A DNA stretch of 35,975 bases, taken from assembly GCA_023511615.1 (NCBI GenBank), contig JAIMBL010000023.1:1-35975 (forward strand). The letters run 5' to 3'. The position numbers and the translations under genes were made by a program. This DNA is from Leptolyngbyaceae cyanobacterium HOT.MB2.61 (GTDB lineage: Bacteria > Cyanobacteriota > Cyanobacteriia > Leptolyngbyales > Leptolyngbyaceae). Shown piece after piece: positions 14,825 to 23,525 of the stretch (position 1 is its first letter; each line of letters starts with the position of its first letter). The notes beneath the pieces were generated by a model. The model was not told the origin of the DNA and made no database searches. It worked only from the letters and a program-made list of their open reading frames with translations.

Positions 14825-16804
14825 GTGTCCAACTTCCTTGTAAAAGAGCTAAAGGGTTCCAGGTATCGGCTCCTTGGGTTGGTTGGACAAGGACAGTTTG
14901 GACGGGTTTACTGTGCGAGCCATCGTCGAACAGGTCATCTCGTTGCCCTAAAAGAGCTTAACAAAGAGCGGTTTCCCACCCGTAATTTTTTGCGTGAACT
15001 ACGCTTTCTGTTGAGCTTACAGCACCCTAATATAGTGAACTGCCACGCCCTGGAGCATACCCGGACAGGGCGTTATCTAGTCATGGACTACTGCGAAGGA
15101 GGAACGCTGCGCAGCCTGATGGAGGAAGGCGTTCGCTTACATCCCGCCCAGAGCTTGAAATTGATCGCCGATGTGCTGGCAGGCCTGGACCACGCCCATA
15201 GTCAGGGCATTATTCACTGTGACATCAAACCAGAAAACATTCTGCTGACGGTTCAACCCGATGGTTGGATGGCCCATATCTCTGACTTTGGTATTGCGCG
15301 ACTGAGCCGGGAAATTTCTAAAGACGGGACAGGCAATACGGGTTCCCCTGCCTATATGGCTCCTGAGCGATTTTATGGACAACACTCACAATCATCTGAC
15401 CTTTATGCAGTTGGTATTCTACTATTTGAGCTGCTGACAGGTTATCGACCGTTTTCAGGTTCTCCGGCAGAACTGATGTCTGCCCATCTGAATCAACCTG
15501 TCAAGCTGCCTGACACCATGCCACCAGGTTTACAAACCATTATTTTGACGGCCTTGCAGAAACTACCTGCTCGCCGCTTTCGGTCTGCGCTAGAGATGTT
15601 GACCCAAATTCAAGCAGCCACCGAAAACCTGAAATCGGAGTTGGATGAAGCGTGGCTATTTCCTAAACTGCTGCAACTGGCTGTTAGCCTGCCGGTATCT
15701 CCCTTAAAACCTCTATGTCAGGAAATCTTGGCAGCAGAAGTGAAACAGTTGAAAGTAGAGGGTTTTCAGCAGTTGCCTCCCTCCAGTCCTGTTGACTGGA
15801 AAATTGAGCAGCCGAGGTCGGCTCAAAGGCCAGAGAACGATGAAGGTGAGCGGCTATATCGAGCATTTGGCTGTTACGTAGGATGCCAAACTTACCCTGA
15901 TGGTATTTTGCGGCAGGGGACGATCCCAGAAAAAATCACGTTGGCAACGGTTCGTCTACCTGACCCAGTCCGGCAGATAATGGTGCGCCCGCAGGGATGT
16001 TTTGTCGTTACCCATCGCTCTATCTATCGCATTCCGCTAGGGTTGTTTTGGCCCGGTGTGGCTCAACATGAGCAAAAGCGATTGCAGCATACAGGGTTTG
16101 AAAGTGAACTGCCCATTCACCATCAGGTACCCCAGCTAATTGCGGAGTTCTGGCAGGATTTTGTAGCAGCGATCGCTCCCAACGGGGCATGGATGGCAAC
16201 AGCCGTTGCGGATCGAGATCAAGGGAATACGAAGCTTAGCATCTGGCACCTGTCTCGGATGCAGCCAATCAAATCTGTTTTTGGCTCCTCAGCCCATCTC
16301 TTCCAACTAATGGTGCTGGATTCGCGTCATGTAGCAACGTTTTCTCATAGGGTGGATTCGCAAAGCACAATTTGCATTACGGGAGTTTTGATTGAGGTGT
16401 TTACCCGGCGTGGAAATCAAGTAGGCTCCCTCAATTTGCCCGTTCCTCTCCGCAGTCTGGTTAGTAGCCCGGTTCCCTACAGGCTAATGGCAATGGAGCC
16501 AGCCAATTCTGACACGGTGCTATTGATTGATTTGAAGCCCCTCAGAATTTCGCGGATTGGGGTGGAAATCTCTCCAGTTCTGGCGGAGGCTGCCTCCTGG
16601 GGTTACGTTTTAATGGATGCAACTGGACAGATTGTGCTGTTAGACAGGTATGGGCAGCCCTTTGGACGGATTGATGGACCAGCTCACCCCACAGCGATCG
16701 CCATTCTCGATCCCTATGGTTTACTCATCTCAACCTGGAACAATGGGCAGGGAAGCCTCTATACCCTTGATCTGCGTCAGGCAGAGCTAGATTTTTTGTT
16801 TTAA
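14825..16804 (+). CDS. spkG: Serine/threonine protein kinase, SpkG-like
   Basis: 659 residues. The kinase domain spans about 14-275: glycine loop GQGQFGRV (21-28), Lys43 in VALKEL, Glu58, catalytic loop HCDIKPENIL (131-140), DFG (154-156) and APE (179-181). The loop has Cys in place of the Arg of HRD, so it is a non-RD kinase and probably does not need activation-loop phosphorylation. Residues about 345-659 are beta-rich and could form a propeller-like sensor; no transmembrane segment is evident. Synechocystis SpkG (Slr0152) ends the slr0144-slr0152 operon and was reported to phosphorylate the ferredoxin encoded there. The start is GTG, because the upstream codon is a stop and the ATG two bases earlier is out of frame. 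Confidence 0.82.
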   Translation: MSNFLVKELKGSRYRLLGLVGQGQFGRVYCASHRRTGHLVALKELNKERFPTRNFLRELRFLLSLQHPNIVNCHALEHTRTGRYLVMDYCEGGTLRSLMEEGVRLHPAQSLKLIADVLAGLDHAHSQGIIHCDIKPENILLTVQPDGWMAHISDFGIARLSREISKDGTGNTGSPAYMAPERFYGQHSQSSDLYAVGILLFELLTGYRPFSGSPAELMSAHLNQPVKLPDTMPPGLQTIILTALQKLPARRFRSALEMLTQIQAATENLKSELDEAWLFPKLLQLAVSLPVSPLKPLCQEILAAEVKQLKVEGFQQLPPSSPVDWKIEQPRSAQRPENDEGERLYRAFGCYVGCQTYPDGILRQGTIPEKITLATVRLPDPVRQIMVRPQGCFVVTHRSIYRIPLGLFWPGVAQHEQKRLQHTGFESELPIHHQVPQLIAEFWQDFVAAIAPNGAWMATAVADRDQGNTKLSIWHLSRMQPIKSVFGSSAHLFQLMVLDSRHVATFSHRVDSQSTICITGVLIEVFTRRGNQVGSLNLPVPLRSLVSSPVPYRLMAMEPANSDTVLLIDLKPLRISRIGVEISPVLAEAASWGYVLMDATGQIVLLDRYGQPFGRIDGPAHPTAIAILDPYGLLISTWNNGQGSLYTLDLRQAELDFLF

Positions 16805-16849
16805 CGAAGATGCTAAATTAGCTGTGGTTCTGTCTCGGTTTTTAATTTC

Positions 16850-17560
16850 ATGCCTGATTGGTTAACGCCCAGCCATGTTGTAATGATTGGGCTGCTGGTC
16901 GTTTTTGCGATCGCTCACAGCGGGTTAGCAGCCCTTCGCCCCTACGGTGAGAAATTGATGGGTGCCCGCCTATACCGCATATTGTTTGCCCTGGTTAGCC
17001 TGCCTCTGGCAACGATCCTGATTATTTATTTCTTTAACCACCGCTATGATGGGTGGCAACTATGGAATGTGCAGGGCACACCCGGCGTGGCAACCACAGT
17101 TTGGATTCTGTCAGCAATTTCATTTTTGTTTCTTTACCCAGCAACATTTAATCTGCTAGAAATCGCAGCAATCCAGAAACCCCAGGTTCACCTTTACGAA
17201 ACGGGTATTATTCGGATTACCAGACATCCCCAGATGGTGGGACAAATTATCTGGTGTATTGCCCATACCCTCTGGTTGGGGACGACGTTTATGCTGGTCA
17301 CATCCGCTGGGCTGGTGCTGCATCATCTGTTTGGGGTCTGGCATGGCGATCGCCGTCTCCTTGCTCGTTATGGAGAAGCCTTTGAAGCAGTCAAAGCCCG
17401 CACTTCGATCATTCCCTTTTTAGCCATTTTGCAGGGGCGGCAACATCTAAATCTGGTTGAATTTCTGCGGCCCGCCTATTTGGGTGTAGCTGCCTTTATT
17501 CTATTAATTTGGTGGGCACATCCAGTTCTAATACGTGCAACGGGGAGCATACCCTGGTAG
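16850..17560 (+). CDS. 15-cis-zeta-carotene isomerase (Z-ISO, NnrU family)
   Basis: 236 residues, an integral membrane protein with about six helices. It isomerises the 15-cis bond of zeta-carotene, between phytoene desaturase and zeta-carotene desaturase. The match to the plant Z-ISO signature is strong: AHSGLAALRPYGE (His23), RITRHPQMVGQIIWCIAHTLWLG (about 123-144, His126 and His139), HHLFGVWHGDRRL, RYGEAFEAVKARTSIIPF and the C-terminal AHPVL. Plant Z-ISO is a heme-dependent isomerase with histidine ligands, and conserved histidines are present here. Related NnrU proteins from denitrifiers are less similar. The gene follows the kinase by 45 bases and precedes the thioredoxin by 41, so cotranscription is plausible. 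Confidence 0.85.
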   Translation: MPDWLTPSHVVMIGLLVVFAIAHSGLAALRPYGEKLMGARLYRILFALVSLPLATILIIYFFNHRYDGWQLWNVQGTPGVATTVWILSAISFLFLYPATFNLLEIAAIQKPQVHLYETGIIRITRHPQMVGQIIWCIAHTLWLGTTFMLVTSAGLVLHHLFGVWHGDRRLLARYGEAFEAVKARTSIIPFLAILQGRQHLNLVEFLRPAYLGVAAFILLIWWAHPVLIRATGSIPW

Positions 17561-17601
17561 GATGATCCCTAACTAGATATAAAGATCCAGAGTTACTACA
17601 A

Positions 17602-17982
17602 ATGTTTTTGATCTCCATGGCTGAACAGGCATTTAGGAAAGAGGTTTTAGAATCGACAACTCCCGTTCTAGTTCATTTTGGAGCCCCCTGGTGTGGTCCC
17701 TGCCGCATGATTGAGCCACTCTTAACCCGGTTTCAATCGGAGCGGGGGAAATGCTTCAAGCTAGTTGGGATCAACGCTGACGAAAATCTGAAGTTGTCAA
17801 GCCGCTATCGAATTACAACGCTGCCAACCATTCTTCTATTTGAAAGTGGCAAAGTTATTCATCGCTTAGAAGGTCTCTATAAGCGAGACGATCTCTGGAC
17901 TGAGCTTCATAGGCTAATGAATGGTTCACTTCAGGCAAGCCCTCCCCCCGCCAGCACTCAATTAGTGGAACCACGTTGCTAG
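17602..17982 (+). CDS. Thioredoxin-like protein
   Basis: 126 residues with a complete thioredoxin fold and the active site APWCGPCR (Cys31, Cys34), followed by VGINADENLKLSSRYRI and the cis-proline in TTLPTILLF. It should be a cytoplasmic disulfide reductase. The C-terminal 20 residues after the last helix are Pro/Ser-rich and end in a lone Cys. An internal Met6 is an alternative start, but the N-terminal MFLIS is typical of this cyanobacterial thioredoxin subgroup. Its stop codon overlaps the stop of the convergent exonuclease gene within CTAG. Proximity to the kinase and carotenoid genes suggests, but does not show, a redox role in photosynthesis. Confidence 0.88.
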   Translation: MFLISMAEQAFRKEVLESTTPVLVHFGAPWCGPCRMIEPLLTRFQSERGKCFKLVGINADENLKLSSRYRITTLPTILLFESGKVIHRLEGLYKRDDLWTELHRLMNGSLQASPPPASTQLVEPRC

Positions 17983-18608
17983 TGATCAAACACTCCCTGA
18001 TATTGCAGTAGGTCCAGTGCTGCCATGGTTGGAAGGCACTGGAAGCATTGCTGGGCCAGTTCCCAGCGTTCCTCGCGCTTTAGCATTGAGGTCAGTTTTC
18101 TGCAAGCACTCAGCAGGTATCGCACGTCGTTAGCGGCGTAGCGAAGCTGATCAGGAGAAAGGTTGGCGACATCGCCCCAATCCGAGCTTTGGGCGCTCTT
18201 GTCAAGCTCTACCTGTTCAAGTTCCTGGATCAAGTCTTTCAGCCCGTGACGTGGGGAGTAGGTACGAACGAGCTTGCTGGCAACTTTGGTACAAAAGAGT
18301 GGCGCAACCTGGATGTTGAGATGATAGCGCAGGGTGGCAATGTCAAACCGGGCAAAATGAAAAACTTTGAGGGTGCAATTTGCTTCTAGCAAATGCTTGA
18401 GATTGGCGGCCTCAGTTTGTCCACGGGCAATCCGGATGACAGTTACGCGATCGTGGGGATCACACAGTTGCACCAGACAGAGGCGATCTCGCTGGGGCAA
18501 CAACCCCATTGTTTCGGTATCAACGGCGATCGCCTCTGCCTTCAGATACTCAGTCAATTGATCTGTGGACAGATCACTGTCGCAAATTTGAAAATTTTCC
18601 AACACCAT
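17979..18608 (-). CDS. RNase D-like 3'-5' exonuclease (DEDDy)
   Basis: 209 residues, a single exonuclease domain without the HRDC domains of classical RNase D, so about half its length. The DEDDy residues are visible: VDTETMG (Asp30, Glu32), HFARFD (Asp89) and RYAANDVRYL (Tyr157, Asp161), with VQLCDP and HGLKDLIQ as family spacers. It should trim RNA 3' ends using two metal ions; the substrate (tRNA, mRNA or other) is not known. The gene is convergent with the thioredoxin gene, with a shared CTAG. A short purine- and pyrimidine-rich spacer of about 107 bases separates it from the CAP-domain gene on the same strand. Confidence 0.88.
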   Translation of the reverse strand: MVLENFQICDSDLSTDQLTEYLKAEAIAVDTETMGLLPQRDRLCLVQLCDPHDRVTVIRIARGQTEAANLKHLLEANCTLKVFHFARFDIATLRYHLNIQVAPLFCTKVASKLVRTYSPRHGLKDLIQELEQVELDKSAQSSDWGDVANLSPDQLRYAANDVRYLLSACRKLTSMLKREERWELAQQCFQCLPTMAALDLLQYQGVFDH

Positions 18609-18715
18609 TTTGAGATTGGGAGCAGGGTATAGGGTACAGAGTACAAGGATTTGGGATGTTAAGTTTCAGACTTTAAGTTTGAGTTTATCCCGCCCGTTCC
18701 TGCTCCCTCTCTCCC

Positions 18716-19258
18716 TTACCGACGTTTAATAAAAATCTGGGTGAAATAATACTCTCCCTTCGAGTTCTGAGCAACTCCAATACCAGTCAGATCGTAGCTC
18801 CCTTCAATGTTCTTGCGGTGCCCAGAACTTTTGAGCCAGCTTTGAACTGCCTGAGTTGCCGGATCTGGATGCCCCATATTGTAGGAAATATTCTCTGCCG
18901 CACCAGCATAGGGGATCGAGCGGGCAATCACCTGCACCCGTTGCTGAAATCCGTTGTGGCTGAACGGAACTCGACCACTGGCCATTGCCTGACTATGAGC
19001 TTGAGCCTGGGTACTGATGCGAGAGTCTAGGGTGAGGGGGGAAAGCCGACGGCTTTGCCGATATTGGTTGATTTGTGTCAGAACAGATTGTTCTAGGGAC
19101 TGGCGCGAAGCTGTTATCTGGAAAGTTCGCTGGTTTGGCACCTGGACGGGCCGCCAAAGGGGCCAATTAGGAAAAGGAGAAGCGACAGCGGACATTAGAC
19201 TACCCGTTGTTGCAAGAGTACTGAGGGCAACAACTTTCATCAGGTTAGAGATTTTCAT
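18716..19258 (-). CDS. CAP/SCP-domain secreted protein
   Basis: 180 residues from the chosen ATG. A signal peptide occupies about 1-27 (MKISNLMKVVALSTLATTG, small residues ending near AVAS). The CAP domain fills the C-terminal two thirds: LTQINQYRQSRRLSPLTLD, AQAHSQAMA, FSHNGFQQRV, AENISYNMG, AVQSWLKSSGHRKNIEG and YYFTQIFIKR, with the conserved His/Glu/His pocket residues. Bacterial CAP proteins are extracellular and of mostly unknown activity. The frame extends 12 codons upstream to 19294, but that would bury the signal peptide, so the internal Met is preferred. The 397-base region upstream is divergent with the roadblock-like gene. Confidence 0.88.
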   Translation of the reverse strand: MKISNLMKVVALSTLATTGSLMSAVASPFPNWPLWRPVQVPNQRTFQITASRQSLEQSVLTQINQYRQSRRLSPLTLDSRISTQAQAHSQAMASGRVPFSHNGFQQRVQVIARSIPYAGAAENISYNMGHPDPATQAVQSWLKSSGHRKNIEGSYDLTGIGVAQNSKGEYYFTQIFIKRR

Positions 19259-19655
19259 CGGTTTTACACTCGGTTCAAAGACAAAATTGATCAATACTCA
19301 TGACAAAGCTATCCCTATAGTTCCCTGTAAGAGAAAAATAGAGAGCGCCGGTGTGTACCTTAAGGTGTACCCTGAGAGGGATGACTTGACTGAAGCCAGA
19401 GGAGTTCCAGTAAAGTGGAAAGTTATCATTAGTCACGCTGGCTATCAGGGAAAAACATGATTTGACAGCAATTGTTAAGTCGGCAATGAGGATTTTACGG
19501 TCGCACCTAGCAATTGTTGTTTTCTAAACTGAGGGCAGATCATCTTAAGCTAGGGTAAGCCCAATAAAGCTTGATAAAGATTGGAGATCTTTAGTCTTTA
19601 GCTCTAGCCAATCGTGTTCTTTCGTTAAAAAACTATTTATTAGGTGAGCGAGTCA
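19259..19655. promoter_or_regulatory. Divergent regulatory region with direct repeats
   Basis: No gene is supported here. GTGTACC occurs twice (19353-19359 and 19365-19371) around TTAAG and includes the palindrome ACCTTAAGGT (19357-19366). AGCAATTGTT occurs twice (19467-19476 and 19509-19518), 42 bases apart, the first next to a TTGACA. These are candidate operators for one or both divergent genes. Confidence 0.4.
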
Positions 19656-20054
19656 ATGCCTTCTGTCATTGAAAATAAATTAGAGGTCTCTTCCTCTATG
19701 GATTTATCCATACCCTATGCTGACTACGTTACAGGGATAGCAATCTTTGACCTGAATGGTCTACCTAAGGAATATCACACAACCTCTGAGAGCATTAATA
19801 TGAGCTGGGTACAAGCGATCTTTCAGGCACTAGGGCTGCGATCGCTGCTCATGTCTTCTCTGCAACTGGAGGGGTTTCAGCACGCTACTATTTATGGTTC
19901 TGAGTACTGTGCTGTAGTTGTTAAGCAGAGAACCCACTATGTGGCCATGCTAGTGCAAAAGCATGAGGAGTTGATCGATGATACGTTTATTCAGTGGGCG
20001 CAACAGTTCCAGTTCAGCGAACTGAGGCAAAATCCCCGCTTTCACGCTGCTTGA
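19656..20054 (+). CDS. Roadblock/LC7-like protein
   Basis: 132 residues. The pattern VTGIAIFDLNGLPKEYHT, then a long helix (SWVQAIFQALGLRSLLMSS), then strands (HATIYGSEYCAVVVKQRTHYVAMLVQ) matches the alpha-beta roadblock/LC7 fold of MglB-like proteins. These usually form dimers and regulate small GTPases or act as scaffolds. No GTPase gene is adjacent. The frame opens with a GTG at 19644, but AGGTGAG just before the ATG at 19656 is a good ribosome-binding site, so the ATG is taken as the start. Alone on this strand; the next gene is convergent thrB. Family call is by fold pattern only. Confidence 0.65.
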   Translation: MPSVIENKLEVSSSMDLSIPYADYVTGIAIFDLNGLPKEYHTTSESINMSWVQAIFQALGLRSLLMSSLQLEGFQHATIYGSEYCAVVVKQRTHYVAMLVQKHEELIDDTFIQWAQQFQFSELRQNPRFHAA

Positions 20055-20085
20055 ATGCGGCAGGATGTGAGCCACTTTCTGGGAC

Positions 20086-21003
20086 CTAATGGGCGATCGC
20101 TCCCTGAGTATCGATTTGCAAAACCTTCACCTGTGCTGTCGTGCCCTGGCCTGCCCAGGCGTCTTCCATGGCTGATCTAACTGCTTCTGCCGTTTCTGGA
20201 GCAGTTAGCGCTAAAAGGGTGGGGCCAGCTCCGCTGATGACCATTCCGTAAGCCCCCGCTCCAATGGCGGCAGACTGAACGGCTTCGTAGCCTGGAATTA
20301 GGGACTGACGATAGGGTTGATGAATTCGGTCTTGCAATGCCGCTTTGAGCCAGTGGCTATTAGCCGTTTCCAGTCCACGCAACAGCAGTCCTAAATGGGC
20401 AGTATTGAAGATGGCGTCGGCACGACTATAGGTAGCGGGTAATACCTGTCGAGCTACTTGAGTTGAAAGTTCAAAATTGGGAATCGCGACGACTGGAACG
20501 ATATCTCTATGCCAGGGAATCTCACAAATTTCCCAAGGAGAATCAATGCCTGTTGCCGCCAGGCGAGCTCCTCCTAGTAACGCTGGGACAACATTATCTG
20601 GATGCCCCTCAATCTCTACGGCCATTTGCATGATCTGGCTCTGTGTCAGGGGTGTGTTGGCTAGCCCATTCCCACCGACCAAACCACCTACAATCGCTGT
20701 AGCTGAACTGCCCAACCCCCGCGCCAGGGGGACGCCTAGCTGAATTTCAATCTGAACTGGAGGAGGGGTTTGATTGAGCTGCTGGAATAGCCTGGTAAAG
20801 GCCTGATAGACGAGGTTGTTGCTATCAGTGCTGACCTGATCGGCTTCTGCGCCGCTCACTTTCATTACGACGCGATCGCTACCCACTGGTAATCGCGAAA
20901 AAGTGAACTGGTTGTAAAGCGTAAGGGCTGCCCCCAAACAATCAAATCCTGGCCCCAGATTGGCGGTAGTAGCAGGGACTGTAACCGTCACTGTAGAACT
21001 CAC
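20086..21003 (-). CDS. thrB: Homoserine kinase
   Basis: 305 residues, a typical ThrB of the GHMP kinase family. It phosphorylates homoserine with ATP in threonine synthesis. The N-terminal VPATTANLGPGFDCLG, the phosphate loop PLARGLGSSATAIVGGL (about 91-107), the helix EIEGHPDNVVPALLGG and the C-terminal GAYGMVISGAGPTLLAL are all present. The start is GTG, four bases after the stop of the upstream epimerase gene, with GAGGGCTAAG serving as both the end of that gene and the ribosome-binding region; the two therefore form a tight operon. The end converges with the roadblock-like gene 31 bases away. Confidence 0.95.
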   Translation of the reverse strand: MSSTVTVTVPATTANLGPGFDCLGAALTLYNQFTFSRLPVGSDRVVMKVSGAEADQVSTDSNNLVYQAFTRLFQQLNQTPPPVQIEIQLGVPLARGLGSSATAIVGGLVGGNGLANTPLTQSQIMQMAVEIEGHPDNVVPALLGGARLAATGIDSPWEICEIPWHRDIVPVVAIPNFELSTQVARQVLPATYSRADAIFNTAHLGLLLRGLETANSHWLKAALQDRIHQPYRQSLIPGYEAVQSAAIGAGAYGMVISGAGPTLLALTAPETAEAVRSAMEDAWAGQGTTAQVKVLQIDTQGAIAH

Positions 21004-21007
21004 AGGC

Positions 21008-21934
21008 TTAGCCCTCGCTTGCCAAAACGTTCCGAAGGGCTTGCTTGACCGTGGGGTACTGGTATTGAAAGCCAGTGGATTGGGTGCGCTTGGGCAATAC
21101 CTGCTGCCCTTCTAAAACAACTTTTGCGCCATCTCCCAGCAGCAATTCCAATGCAAAGCCGGGTACGGGTAACCAGGAGGGGCGATGCATTACTTCCCCC
21201 ATGGTGCTGCAAAACTCAGCCATTCTGACGGGATTGGGTGCAGTCGCGTTATAGGTGCCTTCCATGCTGGGTTGAGTCAGGGCTTGCAGGATCAGGTTGA
21301 CCAGATCATCGCGGTGGATCCAGGAAAACCACTGTTTGCCTGTGCCAATGGGACCGCCTGCAAAGAGCTTGAAGGGAGTGAGCATCTTGGCGATCGCCCC
21401 TCCCATGCCCAGGACAATCCCAATTCGCAGAATCACCAGCCGCACTCCGACCTCTCTTACTTTCTGGGCTTCAGTTTCCCACTCCTGGCAGACCTGGGCC
21501 AGAAAATCATTGCCAGGAGGACTCGTTTCATCAAACGTGGCAGTTTCACTGGTCCCGTAGTAGCCAACTGCCGAGGCATTAACCAGCACCTGGGGTTTGG
21601 CTGTTGCCTGGGAAATAGCCTCCACAATTTTTTGGGTACCCAACTTACGGCTACTCAGAATGCTTTGCTTATGAGCGGCTGACCACCGTTCTGAAATCGG
21701 TTCTCCTGCCAGATTAACCACTCCATTGCAGCCTGAAATGGCCTTTTGCCAGTCCCCTGATTCAGTAGGAGTGTAGGCAACAATTTCCACGCCAGGAAAA
21801 GTAGATTTTGGGAACACCCGTTCTGCATGGGCCGCATTGCGAGTGAACGCAACAACTTGGTGCCCTTCCTGCTGTAGTCGCTTGACTAATCGGCTACCGA
21901 CAAACCCTGTTGCCCCTGTAATGGCTACTTTCAT
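21008..21934 (-). CDS. TIGR01777-family SDR epimerase (YfcH-like)
   Basis: 308 residues. An extended short-chain dehydrogenase with the NAD(P)-binding GATGFVG at 7-13, [23 protein letters not shown], the SAVGYYG active-site region (Ser and Tyr of the catalytic set), [10 protein letters not shown] and a C-terminal DUF1731-type tail ([25 protein letters not shown]). The family is often described as a nucleoside-diphosphate sugar epimerase, but its substrate is not settled; a plant homologue is linked to chloroplast division. Coupled to thrB with a 4-base gap, though the pathways have no obvious connection. Confidence 0.92.
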   Translation of the reverse strand: MKVAITGATGFVGSRLVKRLQQEGHQVVAFTRNAAHAERVFPKSTFPGVEIVAYTPTESGDWQKAISGCNGVVNLAGEPISERWSAAHKQSILSSRKLGTQKIVEAISQATAKPQVLVNASAVGYYGTSETATFDETSPPGNDFLAQVCQEWETEAQKVREVGVRLVILRIGIVLGMGGAIAKMLTPFKLFAGGPIGTGKQWFSWIHRDDLVNLILQALTQPSMEGTYNATAPNPVRMAEFCSTMGEVMHRPSWLPVPGFALELLLGDGAKVVLEGQQVLPKRTQSTGFQYQYPTVKQALRNVLASEG

Positions 21935-21959
21935 AAATTAGTTTTAGCTATTGGTTGTT

Positions 21960-22140
21960 TGTTGTTAATCAGCGTGAGGGGAGAGGGGTAGTTTTGAGGG
22001 ATGAGTTTTGAGGGGTGAGTTTTGAGTTTCGAGTGCTGAGTGCTGTAATGTTGAGCTTCCACTTCCCGACGTCTACTCCCTATTCTCCCTTCCTGGCTTT
22101 TTCCTGCTTTCTTTTTCCTTCTTCCTGGCCCCCGTCTCTT
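21960..22140. repeat. Low-complexity purine/pyrimidine spacer
   Basis: A stretch with imperfect direct repeats of AGTTTTGAGGG(A/G)TG around 21990-22025, followed by a pyrimidine-rich run at 22085-22145. No gene. Similar spacers occur elsewhere in the window. Confidence 0.5.
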
Positions 22141-22144
22141 CCCC

Positions 22145-22522
22145 CTAACTCTGATCGGGTTCTCCATAAGCCATACCATTAGCTTCGGCGTAGCGATTCA
22201 TAAATCGCATGAATCTCTCCCAGTGGTCTTCCTGGTCAATTTCGAAGCGGCACTCCATGTGATCGAAGTCATCTCCTTCTGGACCTCCAAAATAAAATTT
22301 AACGGAGGAGGGTTCAACTTGAATCTCCCCTTCAGCATCAATTAGCCGCATTGATTTGGAGAAGCGATTACGAAAACTGTTGAAGTGTTCGATAGATTTA
22401 AGTTGCCGGAAGATCATCAGGACACTGCGAACACCCGTTGAACGATTGCGGCGGAGGCTAACGCCCTCAAGTTCTTCGGCCAGACCTTCAAAAAATTGGA
22501 TGCTGGGGACAGGGGTATTCAT
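22145..22522 (-). CDS. Photosystem II Psb28-family protein
   Basis: 125 residues from the ATG at 22522. It has the Psb28 framework: PSIQFFEGL near the N-terminus, an Arg/Ser-rich strand (SLRRNRSTGVRSVLMIF), a central EGEIQVEPSSVKFYFGG and the hallmark C-terminal DHWERFMRFMNRYAEANGM. Psb28 proteins bind photosystem II assembly intermediates (the RC47 complex). It is longer than typical Psb28-1 (about 110 residues) and has an insertion KSIEHFNSFRNRFSKS, so it may be a Psb28-2-like paralogue. The frame opens further upstream with a TTG at 22588, but the ATG gives the family's normal N-terminus. Divergent from the phytol kinase gene. Confidence 0.82.
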   Translation of the reverse strand: MNTPVPSIQFFEGLAEELEGVSLRRNRSTGVRSVLMIFRQLKSIEHFNSFRNRFSKSMRLIDAEGEIQVEPSSVKFYFGGPEGDDFDHMECRFEIDQEDHWERFMRFMNRYAEANGMAYGEPDQS

Positions 22523-22674
22523 GATTCGGACATCAAAGGAGTAAACCTCAGTATACAAAAGTTCCGCAGTTTCCAGAACGGTTGTCAACGGTAGCGGGGA
22601 TCACTTCAAGCGAGATAATGGGAGAAGATCCATCGCAGTGAGAACAATCTCCTGCTTTCCTTGCGGTTAGGTGA

Positions 22675-23370
22675 ATGCCCTTTCTTTCCTGGTTTGTGAG
22701 TGCGCCGTTGTGGCTCCACATTGTTGCGGTAGGAGCGTGGTTGGGTGTGATCGGGTTGCTGGCGGAGGGACTGTATCGTCATACTTCTGCTGGTTCAGAA
22801 ATCGCTCGCAAGTTGCTACATATTGGGGCTGGTAACGTGATCCTGTTTGCCTGGTGGCTTCAAATCCCGGCATGGGTAGGAATTACGGCCTCGGTGGTGT
22901 TTAGCGCGATTGCCTTTCTCTCTTACCGGCTTCCCCTCCTGCCAGGAATCAACGGGATCGGGCGGAAGAGTCTGGGTACTTTTTTCTATGCGGTGAGTAT
23001 TGGTATTTTGGTGGGCTGGTTCTGGCCCCTTCAACAGTATCACCATGCCGTGTTGGGGGTGCTGGTAATGACCTGGGGAGATGGATTGGCAGCCCTGGTG
23101 GGGCAGCGGTTTGGCGAACACCCCTATAAGGTTTGGGATATGCACAAGAGTTGGGAAGGCTCTTTTGCCATGTTTCTGGTGAGTGGTCTTGTCAGCAGTT
23201 TGATTCTGCTGAGCGTTTACGGTAATAGCTGGCAGGTTTGGGCCATCTCATGGACGGTTGCTGTGCTGGCAACGGGACTGGAAGCATTCTCTAAATACGG
23301 CATCGATAATCTAACCGTCCCACTTGGCAGTGCAGCCCTGAGTTTTGTACTCACCCAATTTTTGCTTTAA
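22675..23370 (+). CDS. Phytol kinase (VTE5-like), polytopic membrane protein
   Basis: 231 residues with about six or seven hydrophobic helices. It carries the cytidylyltransferase/dolichol-kinase-family landmarks: ARKLLHIGAGN (about 44-54), TWGDGLAALVGQRFG (about 133-147) and KSWEGSFAMF (about 158-167). The plant VTE5 and cyanobacterial relatives phosphorylate phytol released from chlorophyll, feeding tocopherol and phylloquinone synthesis and phytol recycling. Starts with ATG preceded by TTAGGTGA. It is divergent from psb28, sharing a 152-base regulatory interval; both products concern photosynthetic membrane turnover. Confidence 0.85.
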   Translation: MPFLSWFVSAPLWLHIVAVGAWLGVIGLLAEGLYRHTSAGSEIARKLLHIGAGNVILFAWWLQIPAWVGITASVVFSAIAFLSYRLPLLPGINGIGRKSLGTFFYAVSIGILVGWFWPLQQYHHAVLGVLVMTWGDGLAALVGQRFGEHPYKVWDMHKSWEGSFAMFLVSGLVSSLILLSVYGNSWQVWAISWTVAVLATGLEAFSKYGIDNLTVPLGSAALSFVLTQFLL

Positions 23371-23525
23371 GGCCCATCATCTTCCTTGAGTGATCCATCA
23401 GGGGGATGTCAGACGTCGAACTTGCATGAAAGAATATCCAGGAAACTTATGACCAGATTTTTTAGTCTGTTTCAAGACAGGTAACCATCTCGTTAATCCC
23501 TGTTTTGCCTCCTATCGTTAGAGAT

